From JBMNRY01 sp050944915 (lineage in GTDB: Bacteria; Bacillota; Limnochordia; JAAZLZ01): a DNA stretch of 23,124 nucleotides. Below the pieces are notes generated by a model that ran no database searches, was not told where the DNA came from, and worked only from the letters and a program-made list of their open reading frames with translations. The stretch spans positions 1-23,124 of the forward strand of contig JBMNRY010000024.1 in the NCBI GenBank assembly GCA_050944915.1, written 5' to 3'. Below are positions 14,497 to 21,599 of the stretch, one piece after another (within the stretch, counting starts at the first letter, position 1; every line of letters starts with the position of its first letter). A program made the position numbers and the translations under genes.

Positions 14497-15411
14497 CTAT
14501 GGTCGTAAGTCTAGCCCCGTCACCCTGGCTCCCCGGGAAACCTCGACGTAGAACTCGGTACCCACAGGGATGCTCACATCTTTACCCTTGACGAAATAGC
14601 CACCGGCCAAGCCAATGGGGCCTAGGAGGATGACACCGGCCATGCTGGCTCCCGCGGCCATTTCTAAGGAAAGGTTCTTTTCCGTAGCCCGTTCGCTGAC
14701 TTCCAGTTGAACAGGGGTGCCGTCGATAGCCTTCACCGAGCTGAAATCGACTACAACCCGTCCATCCCGGCCTAACCGACCGGCGGAGGTGACTTCCGTT
14801 ACCTTGCCTTCCCCTTCACTACCCGCAGGGAGGACCATAATCCCGTCCACCAGCACATCATCGACGATGCGGTAGCGGACCCGTTGACCGACTTCGTTCT
14901 TCGCGGAGTTCAATTCGGTCTGGAGGCGGATTTTTACCAGGGTCTCCTTCGGTAATTCTACCGACCGGGTTTTCAAATCATCGGTGGCCCAAAGAACTTT
15001 GATCAAGGAGCTTGATCGCTCCATGATGGCCCCTTCTTGGGGGGCTCCATAAAGGGCCATTTCTAAAGCTTCTAAACGCTTGGCGATAGGTTGTCCATCG
15101 TTAACCGATTCGTGGACCATCCATTCCAGGGCGTTAAGCTGCATGGTTAAAGAAGCGCCCCGCACTTCACTAGATAACAAATATTGATTAATATTGTTAA
15201 TCCGTACGATGAGAGCTCCCGATTTGGTTTCGCCGAAGAGGTCCCGTTCTAACCTTTCCAGTCGGGAGACCAGGGCACCGCCCTGCTGCTGTCCGTATAA
15301 CATGTTTTCTACTGTTGCCAGCCCTTCCACCGGCGAAGCCATAGCCGTACCCACAGGACCAATTACACTTACGATCAAAGAACAAAGCAAAATCCAGGTG
15401 ATTCTTTTCAT
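14497..15411 (-). CDS. secreted/periplasmic protein with five 20-residue repeats and a beta-rich C-terminal domain
   Basis: A 304-residue protein beginning with a signal peptide (hydrophobic 5-22, cleavage near AMASP at 23-27). Residues 34-137 are five tandem repeats of 20-21 residues with the pattern E-x-x-LYG-x-x-x-x-GAL-x-x-RL-x-x-L, probably helical hairpins. Residues about 150-240 form a beta-rich domain (VLVDGIMVLPAGSEGEGKVT, then GRLGRDGRVVVDF) of a type I associate with surface or envelope proteins. A Gly/Ala-rich stretch at 253-275 may be an amphipathic or membrane-associated hairpin. The ATG at 15411 follows GGGAGGG and sits 16 bases after the upstream SLH-barrel stop; a longer frame would overlap that gene and bury the signal peptide. 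Function unknown; the neighbours point to the outer envelope. Confidence 0.8.
   Translation of the reverse strand: MKRITWILLCSLIVSVIGPVGTAMASPVEGLATVENMLYGQQQGGALVSRLERLERDLFGETKSGALIVRINNINQYLLSSEVRGASLTMQLNALEWMVHESVNDGQPIAKRLEALEMALYGAPQEGAIMERSSSLIKVLWATDDLKTRSVELPKETLVKIRLQTELNSAKNEVGQRVRYRIVDDVLVDGIMVLPAGSEGEGKVTEVTSAGRLGRDGRVVVDFSSVKAIDGTPVQLEVSERATEKNLSLEMAAGASMAGVILLGPIGLAGGYFVKGKDVSIPVGTEFYVEVSRGARVTGLDLRP
15001..15312 (-). repeat. five-unit 20-21-residue protein repeat
   Basis: Units cover residues 34-54, 55-74, 75-95, 96-116 and 117-137 of the encoded protein. Units 1, 2 and 5 are closest to the consensus (LYG or LFG followed by GAL or GAI). Units 3 and 4 have diverged but keep the spacing and the closing Leu. 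The DNA itself is not obviously repetitive, so the duplication is old. Confidence 0.75.
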
Positions 15412-15427
15412 TAGACACCCTCCCCCA

Positions 15428-16894
15428 TTAGAAGCGAATGGCAAATTCTGCGGTAGCCTTAGTCTCGGTTCCTTCCAATTCCTCATCCTCGACCACATTG
15501 AAATCGACCAACTTATACCCTAGCAAAAGGGAAATGTCGTTGTTGAAACTATATCCGAGACCGACACTGGTGGAACGCAACCCGAAGTTCTCATCACCCT
15601 GTTTGGACCAGGGGATGGTACCATCACCCGCATAGACCACATCGGCCTTAATGGTCCCTCCGGGTATGTAGAAATCTAAACCTACCGATGTTGTCGTCCG
15701 GGGTTCATCGGGCATTAATTTATCTAAGTCCACATATTCGTAACCGGCCCGCAGAACACCGATGTTTCCAACCTCGAAGTTGACTCCATAGGAGGTAGCA
15801 GAACGCAGTAGTTCTTCTTCGCTGAGGACCAAGTCCCGTTCGGTACTGATCAATAGATCCCCCAACCGCATGTTAAACCCATAACCAGTCGACTCTGCAA
15901 AAACGGGGATATCTTTCTCAAAACCAGGTTCTAAAGTCTTGAAGCTAGCCCCCAGTTCCATAGCCCCCAATTTCATGCTGCCTCCCAGCTTGATTCCACT
16001 GCTGTCGGTACTCAAGTTTTGAGCATATTCACCGGTGAGGCTCAGTCGGGGGTGGAGGATAACGGTGCCTCCCAGACTCCCCAAGGCTTCCAATTCCCTT
16101 TGGGGATTGAGGAGATCCCCCATTTCATGGGAGCGACGGACATAGCTACCCCCAACGATGACGTAGTCGTTGAGTTCAATCCGCCCATCGAGGGCAGCCA
16201 CATAATCATCATCGAGCTGTTTGCCGATGATGACGGTAGAGCCTAATTGTCCCAGATTGACTACTGCCCGCACACCGTCCAACTGCTGCCCCTGGAAGGT
16301 TAGCTCATTCAATGATACCTCCTGGGAGCCTAGGGTGGCTAATAACCTTTTGTCGAGGCTGATGGCCACATCTTGCAGTTCCGGCGCCTCATCCCAAGCA
16401 GGCACCCGGTCGATCCAACCGGTGTGGACCCGGAAACCGCTACCGGTATCTGTGGTCAAGACAAAGCGATGTAGTCCCGGATCTACGCTGGGGATTCTGA
16501 TTTCGCCCCTTGCTCTTTCATCAAAATCCAGTTGAGCCTCTCGACCATCCCAGGATACGGAATAGCCTAAGACCTCTAGTTCGTCGGCGTATTCCACACT
16601 TAGTCTACGGACCCGATCAACAATCGCCGGGGTGACGACAATGCCGTCTTCCACATCACCGGCCACACTGCTTAAGGCCTGGCCCACCAACATGGCCATC
16701 TCATATCGTGTGACCGTCCGGCCGCTACCGAAGTTCCAGAGCCGTTGTCCCGAGACAAGGCCTCTGTTGGCAAGGTATTCAATGGCTTCGTAACTCCAGT
16801 GTTGGGCAGGGACCTCTGCAAAGGGGTTGGCGGCCCCCGGAGTTGCCAATAGGCAAACCAGCAGCATCACTAGGATCCAACGTCCGCTTTTCAT
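15428..16894 (-). CDS. SLH-domain outer-membrane beta-barrel protein
   Basis: A 488-residue exported protein with a signal peptide at 1-22 and one SLH domain at about 23-80 (AQHWSYEAIEYL, then TVTRYEMAMLV). A short RRLSVEYADELEVLG segment follows, shared with the large SLH porin in this window. The remainder is rich in alternating hydrophobic strands and ends AEFAIRF, the terminal Phe expected of a Bam-assembled barrel. In diderm Firmicutes such SLH-barrel proteins (OmpM family) tether the outer membrane to peptidoglycan. Here the coiled coil is missing, and a beta-sandwich-like stretch (about 115-165) lies between SLH and barrel. The ATG follows AGGGGAGGG. It lies after a YqgF-like gene and before the repeat protein, with which it shares a transcript. 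Confidence 0.85.
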   Translation of the reverse strand: MKSGRWILVMLLVCLLATPGAANPFAEVPAQHWSYEAIEYLANRGLVSGQRLWNFGSGRTVTRYEMAMLVGQALSSVAGDVEDGIVVTPAIVDRVRRLSVEYADELEVLGYSVSWDGREAQLDFDERARGEIRIPSVDPGLHRFVLTTDTGSGFRVHTGWIDRVPAWDEAPELQDVAISLDKRLLATLGSQEVSLNELTFQGQQLDGVRAVVNLGQLGSTVIIGKQLDDDYVAALDGRIELNDYVIVGGSYVRRSHEMGDLLNPQRELEALGSLGGTVILHPRLSLTGEYAQNLSTDSSGIKLGGSMKLGAMELGASFKTLEPGFEKDIPVFAESTGYGFNMRLGDLLISTERDLVLSEEELLRSATSYGVNFEVGNIGVLRAGYEYVDLDKLMPDEPRTTTSVGLDFYIPGGTIKADVVYAGDGTIPWSKQGDENFGLRSTSVGLGYSFNNDISLLLGYKLVDFNVVEDEELEGTETKATAEFAIRF

Positions 16895-16955
16895 CCCCTT
16901 GCCCTCCCCTCAACACTAACCTATTTTACCGCGTATTAATTCTCCACTTGTTTCT

Positions 16956-17372
16956 TCAATCCCTGCCATTTACCTTCATTTCCAATTGTAACCAATATCG
17001 TTGACCTAAGACAACGGCCACAAGATCATCGTAGGGTTCAGGGGGTGTCTGCAAAGAGACTGGGACTAATTTTCTCCAGCCCTTACGTTTATTCTCTTTC
17101 CAATATAGTTTTCTTGCTTCCTCAGTTGTGCCATATTCATCGACCAGTTCTACCGCTAGGCCAAGATCTCTTAGTTCCTGGAACACTTCTTTGGAGCCGG
17201 TGCCATCTCCGATGACAATCCGAGCAACGTCCTTCCAACGTTGACGGCAGGCCTCCACAATCTGCTCTAAGTCCTTCCGGGGGATGACCTTACGCCATAG
17301 GGTTCCTTCCCGGCTGACGATGGCTACTCCGCACTTGTCTCTGCCTGGGTCAATAGCGATAATCGGTCCCAT
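16956..17372 (-). CDS. YqgF/RuvX-like RNase H-fold protein
   Basis: A 138-residue protein with the RNase H-like fold of the YqgF/RuvX Holliday-junction resolvase / pre-16S rRNA nuclease family. Candidate catalytic acids: Asp8 in AIDPGRDKCG, the Glu in the VDEYGTTEEA motif, and Asp in PYDDLVAVVLG. The ATG at 17372 follows AAGGGG by eight bases; a GTG three codons upstream is less well placed. The family's general role is rRNA 5'-end maturation or junction cleavage. Its place between two outer-membrane protein genes is odd for a housekeeping YqgF, so this may be a second, specialised copy. Only 21 bases separate it from the terminator of the upstream gene. Confidence 0.75.
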   Translation of the reverse strand: MGPIIAIDPGRDKCGVAIVSREGTLWRKVIPRKDLEQIVEACRQRWKDVARIVIGDGTGSKEVFQELRDLGLAVELVDEYGTTEEARKLYWKENKRKGWRKLVPVSLQTPPEPYDDLVAVVLGQRYWLQLEMKVNGRD

Positions 17373-17393
17373 GGGGAACACCCCTTAGTTGAA

Positions 17394-17425
17394 AATACCC
17401 TCGGAGTAGGAACTCCGAGGGTATT
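17394..17425 (-). terminator. terminator after the OmpM-like gene
   Basis: A perfect 14-bp stem (AATACCCTCGGAGT / ACTCCGAGGGTATT) with a 4-base loop, followed on the minus strand by TTTTC where it runs out of the stem. It lies 21 bases past the ompM-like stop and just before the yqgF-like ribosome site. Confidence 0.9.
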
Positions 17426-17446
17426 TGGATGGTTCGTTTAGCTGTT

Positions 17447-20248
17447 TTAGAAGGAGATTGCTAAACCAGCCTTGACTTGTTTGACGGTGAAGCTGTATTT
17501 CTTGTCATCCTCGTCGCGGTCAAAAATGTTGTCGTGATGTACGTAAAGACCACCGAGTTTGAAGTCTACATTTTCGGCAACGGGATAAGTCAAGTTGACG
17601 TCCCAAATGGTGTCGATGGAGTCGTATTCTTCATCCAAGTCTTCAGGATCAACGTCTTCAGGATCAGGGTACAGCTCTTCTAGATCCGCTTTCCCTACTC
17701 GTCGGAGGAAGTCGACACCAAGGTCGGCACCGAAGATGGTTGTTCCAACGCCAGCCCGATAAGCGATCATCTGGCGGGAATCGTTGAGAACCTTCTTGAA
17801 TTCCAAACCTTGGGTGATGTTCAAAGCACCAAGGCTCAGAGCATAGTCGGCAGTTGCTTCCACTGTTTTCGTGTCTTTTTCGTCGCTGGCATTTGGATCC
17901 CGAACAAGTTCATAGGAACCGGTCACGTTGAGGTTAGGAGTCACATCGTACGCTAGACCAGCCTTATACTTGTTGCGATCCTCCCCAGCTTTCCACTTGC
18001 TTTCCTTATACCAATCGGTGGTATCCCGCAACATTGCGGCACTGACTCGGGCAGTCAGACCATCAACAACAGGGATGTTCTTTAATGCAGCTTGTGCATA
18101 TTTTGCATCCACGGTTTCGTCTCCACCCTGGAGTTCTTTACCTAATCCACCTTCTAAAGCCAAGGTAGCCCGGCCAACTGGCATTTCAGCTGTCAACATG
18201 CGTTTATCGTATTCAAATTCAGTTTCTTGTTCAGCTTCCTTGAACCACGCAAGGCGCTTTGATTCATCGCCATCAAGCTTGACTACGATGGGACTAGCCG
18301 TAAAGGTCTTTTTGTTATAACTAGCGCCTAGAGTCATACTGCCAGCGGGCATAGATGCATCCACTTCGATATTGCGCAGACCTCGGGCAAACTCTACATT
18401 ATCCGGTTTATCGTCCTTAAGGAAGGCGTCCACCGGTTTCCCTTCTTCATCGCTTTCAACCTCGACTGCTAAGTCCTCATCAAAGGACCGTCCATACTTC
18501 CAAGAAGCCTCGAGTTCGTCTTCACCTTTAGCCAAGAAGTCTTTTCCAATGTCCAAGACTCTAGCACCCAAATTCAAGGCCCCTAGCTTACCACTAGCGG
18601 ATAGTTCATAGGCAGCAGCATCACCGGAGAACTGATCAATAGCATATTCCCCTGCAAAGCTGAAGTTCCCCAGGTTCAACCCAGCATTGAAGGCCCACAG
18701 GGTGTTTTCATCTTGGAAGGCTTCTTTCTTAACAATCCTGTCAGCCTCGGTCATGAAGGTGACACCCAAATTCATGGTTTTATCAACCTGCCATTGGGTG
18801 GTTACTGCACCAAAGTATGCATCATGATCATTATCAGGATCCTTGACTAAACGCTCAAAGACAGCCTTTGTGGTAACGTTAGACGGGAATTCCAATTCAG
18901 CATACATACCATCCCGCCACTTCTCATCATCAGCTTCTTCGGAGTACTTTTCTAAGGTGAAAGGACTCCAGTTTTGCTCGGGAATGGTACCGAAGCGCAT
19001 CAACTTGAGAACGCCGTCGGTGCTTAACTGAACGTAGGAGCCATCCAGATTAAATGGGTCGGCATCTTCTTTGTTGAAAACGTTGGTCCCTTCCAAACCG
19101 GCTTCCACTTCAATGTTATCCGTCGGCCGTACAGACAGGGTCAACTCGTATACCTGTTCGAAAACGGTCTCATCTTCGTAAACTTCATCCTTGTCCCGGT
19201 CCATAAGATCCTTATAGGCGTAAACGCCTTCTTTGGGATCTACCAAAGTATCCTCAAACTTCACTTCCGTCTTACCACTGAGCTGGACAGCCCGAGCGTG
19301 GTCGGCGAAGTGGCGGTCTAAGGTTACAGAGGTAACCTTTTGCTGCAGTTCGAGGTCGGAGACACGACCGCTGAGGGAAGCGAAGAGATTTTCCAGTTTC
19401 TCGACGCGAACACCGAGAACTTCCAATTCTTCTTCGAACTCAACGGCTAAGCGGTTGATAGAACCGGAAAGGGACTTAGCCATAATGTCCATCAAAGCTT
19501 CGACGGACTCTTCGTTGGATGTTACCCTATCGTCGAGGGCAGCTAGCTTCAGATCGATAGCATCCACATCTTCGCGGAGGGCGGCTAGCTCGGCTAAAGC
19601 TTCCAAGGCAGATTGGCTGGCGCCATCGGCGACGTCCCGGGCCTTATCGGCTTCAGCTTGAGCGATAATCGTCCGGTATTCGGCATCTTCTGCTGCCTTT
19701 TCGATCCGTTCGTTAATAGCCCTTTCTACTTCTTCCCGAACTACCTGTTCGAGAGCGGGCGTAACGACGATGGTTTCCCCATCGACTTCAGCACGGCTAG
19801 CTTCGAGAGCAGCCAACTCATCGGCGATCAGCTTTTGGGCCCGTTCCAGTTCTGCCCGGGCTTCTTCACTGACACCGGCTTTGGCGGCTTCGATATCGGC
19901 CAATGCCTTAGCTAATTCGTCTTTCAGATCCTGGGATACCTGATCCCTAACTTCAGCGACAATCCCCGGCCGCTCTGCTTCGATAGCAGAAGCAACACGG
20001 TTGTCCAGTTGGGCCAAGAACCGAGCGACGACCATAGCCATTTCATAGCGGGTCATCGGCCTTTGGCCTTTGAATTCTCCATCGGGATACCCTTCTACTA
20101 AACCTGCTGCCTCCAACTGGACTACGGCATCGTAGGCCCAGTGATGTGCCGGCAGGTCAGAGAAAGGATTCGCGGCGGCAGCAATGACTGGGAGTACCAG
20201 GCTGCCTACCATGAGAAGAGCTACGAGTAACGCGATCTTCTTCCTCAT
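17447..20248 (-). CDS. ompM: OmpM-like major outer-membrane protein: SLH, coiled coil, beta-barrel
   Basis: A 933-residue exported protein with a signal peptide at 1-26 (ends IAAAANPF) and one SLH domain at about 27-85 (PAHHWAYDAVVQL, then PMTRYEMAMVVARFL). A long Ala/Glu-rich coiled coil of roughly 200 residues follows, then the LAVEFEEELEVLG motif. About 600 residues of beta strands rich in acidic and aromatic residues end AGLAISF. This is the layout of OmpM/Slp-type proteins of diderm Firmicutes, where the SLH domain binds peptidoglycan and the barrel sits in the outer membrane, acting as porin and tether. By eye its codons are more A/T-rich than the metabolic genes, as expected of a highly expressed surface protein. 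The ATG follows AAAGGGGG by about ten bases. A long structured leader precedes it and a strong terminator follows. Confidence 0.88.
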   Translation of the reverse strand: MRKKIALLVALLMVGSLVLPVIAAAANPFSDLPAHHWAYDAVVQLEAAGLVEGYPDGEFKGQRPMTRYEMAMVVARFLAQLDNRVASAIEAERPGIVAEVRDQVSQDLKDELAKALADIEAAKAGVSEEARAELERAQKLIADELAALEASRAEVDGETIVVTPALEQVVREEVERAINERIEKAAEDAEYRTIIAQAEADKARDVADGASQSALEALAELAALREDVDAIDLKLAALDDRVTSNEESVEALMDIMAKSLSGSINRLAVEFEEELEVLGVRVEKLENLFASLSGRVSDLELQQKVTSVTLDRHFADHARAVQLSGKTEVKFEDTLVDPKEGVYAYKDLMDRDKDEVYEDETVFEQVYELTLSVRPTDNIEVEAGLEGTNVFNKEDADPFNLDGSYVQLSTDGVLKLMRFGTIPEQNWSPFTLEKYSEEADDEKWRDGMYAELEFPSNVTTKAVFERLVKDPDNDHDAYFGAVTTQWQVDKTMNLGVTFMTEADRIVKKEAFQDENTLWAFNAGLNLGNFSFAGEYAIDQFSGDAAAYELSASGKLGALNLGARVLDIGKDFLAKGEDELEASWKYGRSFDEDLAVEVESDEEGKPVDAFLKDDKPDNVEFARGLRNIEVDASMPAGSMTLGASYNKKTFTASPIVVKLDGDESKRLAWFKEAEQETEFEYDKRMLTAEMPVGRATLALEGGLGKELQGGDETVDAKYAQAALKNIPVVDGLTARVSAAMLRDTTDWYKESKWKAGEDRNKYKAGLAYDVTPNLNVTGSYELVRDPNASDEKDTKTVEATADYALSLGALNITQGLEFKKVLNDSRQMIAYRAGVGTTIFGADLGVDFLRRVGKADLEELYPDPEDVDPEDLDEEYDSIDTIWDVNLTYPVAENVDFKLGGLYVHHDNIFDRDEDDKKYSFTVKQVKAGLAISF

Positions 20249-20564
20249 TTTTCATTTACCCCCTTTTGTTTTTGGTGGTTCCCGGCAGATCTTCGGGGGT
20301 CCAGCAGACGAGTGGCCTTGTTTCCTCGACCGCATCGCCCCCCTGATCGACCAGGGGACCCCGCCTTCCGCCGAAATAAGCAGACGAAAAACCCAGATTG
20401 TCTGCTCGCCCATATAATTCGTCCCCTCCCGGTCAATTCCTTCTTTTGATGGGAAAATCTCCGGCCAAAATTTATAATCCCAAAAGGGGGAAAACCTGGA
20501 TATCATCGATGTTTTAAGACCTCAGGGTCCTTGGGGGAGTGGGGGTAGTAAGATCTACCAAAAA
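20249..20564 (-). promoter_or_regulatory. long structured leader of the OmpM-like gene
   Basis: No established gene lies in this stretch. Reading the minus strand: a -10-like TATAAA (20476-20471), then TTGACC (near 20425) and a GGGAGGGG run. The segment AGCAGAC (20406-20400) can pair with either of two identical downstream copies of GTCTGCT (20385-20379 or 20309-20303), each part of the nonamer TCGTCTGCT. A hairpin CCCCTG/CAGGGG (20340-20357) lies between the two copies. This suggests alternative RNA folds ahead of the ribosome site. The promoter assignment is weak. Confidence 0.4.
20252..20413 (-). CDS. possible 53-residue leader peptide upstream of the OmpM-like gene
   Basis: An ATG frame starting at 20413 has an excellent ribosome site (GGGAGGGG, nine bases upstream) and ends with TGA three bases before the ompM-like ATG, so it could be translationally coupled. 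The peptide is basic (MGEQTIWVFRLL, then Arg/Lys-rich) with no recognisable domain. Against it, the same bases carry the predicted RNA hairpins and the composition is not gene-like. Treat as a candidate only. Confidence 0.25.
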   Translation of the reverse strand: MGEQTIWVFRLLISAEGGVPWSIRGAMRSRKQGHSSAGPPKICREPPKTKGGK

Positions 20565-20588
20565 GAGCCCGCCATAATCGACGGGCTC
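20565..20588 (-). terminator. terminator overlapping the small SLH gene stop
   Basis: A 7-bp perfect stem GAGCCCG/CGGGCTC with a 10-base loop. The first arm includes part of the TGA stop codon, and five T's follow on the minus strand. It separates the small SLH gene from the ompM-like leader. Confidence 0.8.
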
Positions 20589-21216
20589 AAAATCTAATCT
20601 GTAGTCCTTCCGCAGCTACCCGGGAAGCGGTATCAAAATCAACTAACTTGTAATCTTCCAGAATATCTCCCTCCAGGGTCCCCAGCTGGAAAGGTTCTTC
20701 CCCAGGATCTTCCGGGGAGGAGAGATCATCCCTGCCGGTAACCTGGAGGGATAAATCATCCAATGCAATAGGTTTCTGTTCACCGATGGGGCCTAGATGA
20801 AGGCGACCCACTTCCCAGAGGATCCCATCGACGGGGGAAGGAGGCGGTCTAAAGATAGCCAGTTCATCGCTGAACTCCCGCTGGAGGCGGATTAAATCCA
20901 AAGCCAAATCCCGAGCTTGTCCATCGAGGGAACCGCTATCGTAGAACTGGAGCTGAAAAGTCTCGGCCAACTGCTTTTGCACCAACCGACCCAAAGGCTT
21001 GGTGGAACCTTGGATAGTTGTCAAAGCCCGCTCGATCTCCATGGCCACCTCATAGCGGGTCATACTGAAATAAGTAGTGGGAGGTAAGAAGCCTGCTTCC
21101 ATCAGCCGGTCCAAGGCACCGTAGGCCCAATGGTCGGCTTCCAGTTCCGCCAAGGGACTGGCTTGGAGGGGTGAGGTGAATAGGATTAATAGAAGTAGCA
21201 CGGAGATGGCTCGCAT
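20587..21216 (-). CDS. small SLH-domain protein, apparently barrel-less OmpM paralogue
   Basis: A 209-residue exported protein with a signal peptide at about 1-20 (LLLLILFTSPLQASP) and an SLH domain at about 20-75 (DHWAYGALDRLMEAG, then SMTRYEVAMEIERAL). A short helical stretch follows with LQREFSDELAIF, matching the segment that precedes the barrel in the two larger SLH proteins here. About 90 residues remain, ending GLQIRF. The last 25 residues (from YKLVDFD) resemble the last strands of the 488-residue SLH-barrel protein (YKLVDFN, ending IRF), so this looks like a paralogue with most of the barrel deleted. The ATG at 21216 was chosen because GGGAGG lies nine bases upstream and a signal peptide follows at once; a longer frame to 21279 runs through the leader hairpin. 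Confidence 0.8.
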   Translation of the reverse strand: MRAISVLLLLILFTSPLQASPLAELEADHWAYGALDRLMEAGFLPPTTYFSMTRYEVAMEIERALTTIQGSTKPLGRLVQKQLAETFQLQFYDSGSLDGQARDLALDLIRLQREFSDELAIFRPPPSPVDGILWEVGRLHLGPIGEQKPIALDDLSLQVTGRDDLSSPEDPGEEPFQLGTLEGDILEDYKLVDFDTASRVAAEGLQIRF

Positions 21217-21240
21217 AGATCTTGGCCTCCCGAAAATAAA

Positions 21241-21263
21241 GGGGCCGTCCTGCCGACGGCCCC
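21241..21263 (-). terminator. terminator-like hairpin in the 5' leader of the small SLH gene
   Basis: A perfect 9-bp stem GGGGCCGTC/GACGGCCCC with a 5-base loop is followed on the minus strand by TTTATTTT and then by the ribosome site of the small SLH gene. Position and T-run suggest an attenuator rather than an end-of-gene terminator, because the upstream gene already has its own terminator at 21498-21532. Confidence 0.6.
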
Positions 21264-21335
21264 AGGCCCCACCTACCAACGGCTCGCTGTCGATGGTAGA
21301 GGAATGATACTAAAACTGGTTTGACCCTTCATCAA
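21264..21335 (-). promoter_or_regulatory. candidate promoter and leader of the small SLH gene
   Basis: On the minus strand TTGATG (21335-21330) and TAGTAT (21312-21307) are exactly 17 bases apart, matching the vegetative consensus at four of six positions each. The inferred transcript starts near 21300. Its leader carries a hairpin CTACCA/TGGTAG (21294-21299 with 21273-21278) before the terminator-like hairpin. The stretch 21336-21497 upstream shows nothing else convincing. Confidence 0.45.
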
Positions 21336-21497
21336 AACCGGTATGAAAGGCACCAAAAATAGGACGACTGCAAGGACCAGTACTGCTTAGCCTGCTGGTA
21401 GTAAGCATCAAATTTTGCTAACACGGTTGCTGGGAATAAAGTAGTTGTCTGTGGTTAGAATCATGGTAGGTTTTTCCTGGGCCGGTTCCCTGGATAT

Positions 21498-21532
21498 AAA
21501 AAGTGGGGCACGGGATGAATTCCCGTTACCCC
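21498..21532 (-). terminator. terminator after the DUF3084 gene
   Basis: On the minus strand GGGG-TA-ACGGGA, loop ATTCA, TCCCGT-G-CCCC form a stem with a small internal bulge, followed by ACTTTTTAT. It lies about 70 bases beyond the DUF3084 stop and ends the lptB-DUF3084 transcript. Confidence 0.8.
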
Positions 21533-21599
21533 TACACTATTCTCCACAAAAGGACAGGTTCCTGCTTCTTTTTTTCTACACTTTCTACTATCCCTGGAT

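Noticed and set aside
21384..21480. Small frames in the gap before the small SLH gene: an 18-codon ATG frame starting MILTTDNY, and a roughly 30-codon GTG frame ending LSYRF
   Set aside because: Very short, with weak ribosome sites and no homology recognised. They lie upstream of the likely promoter, so there is no support for translation.
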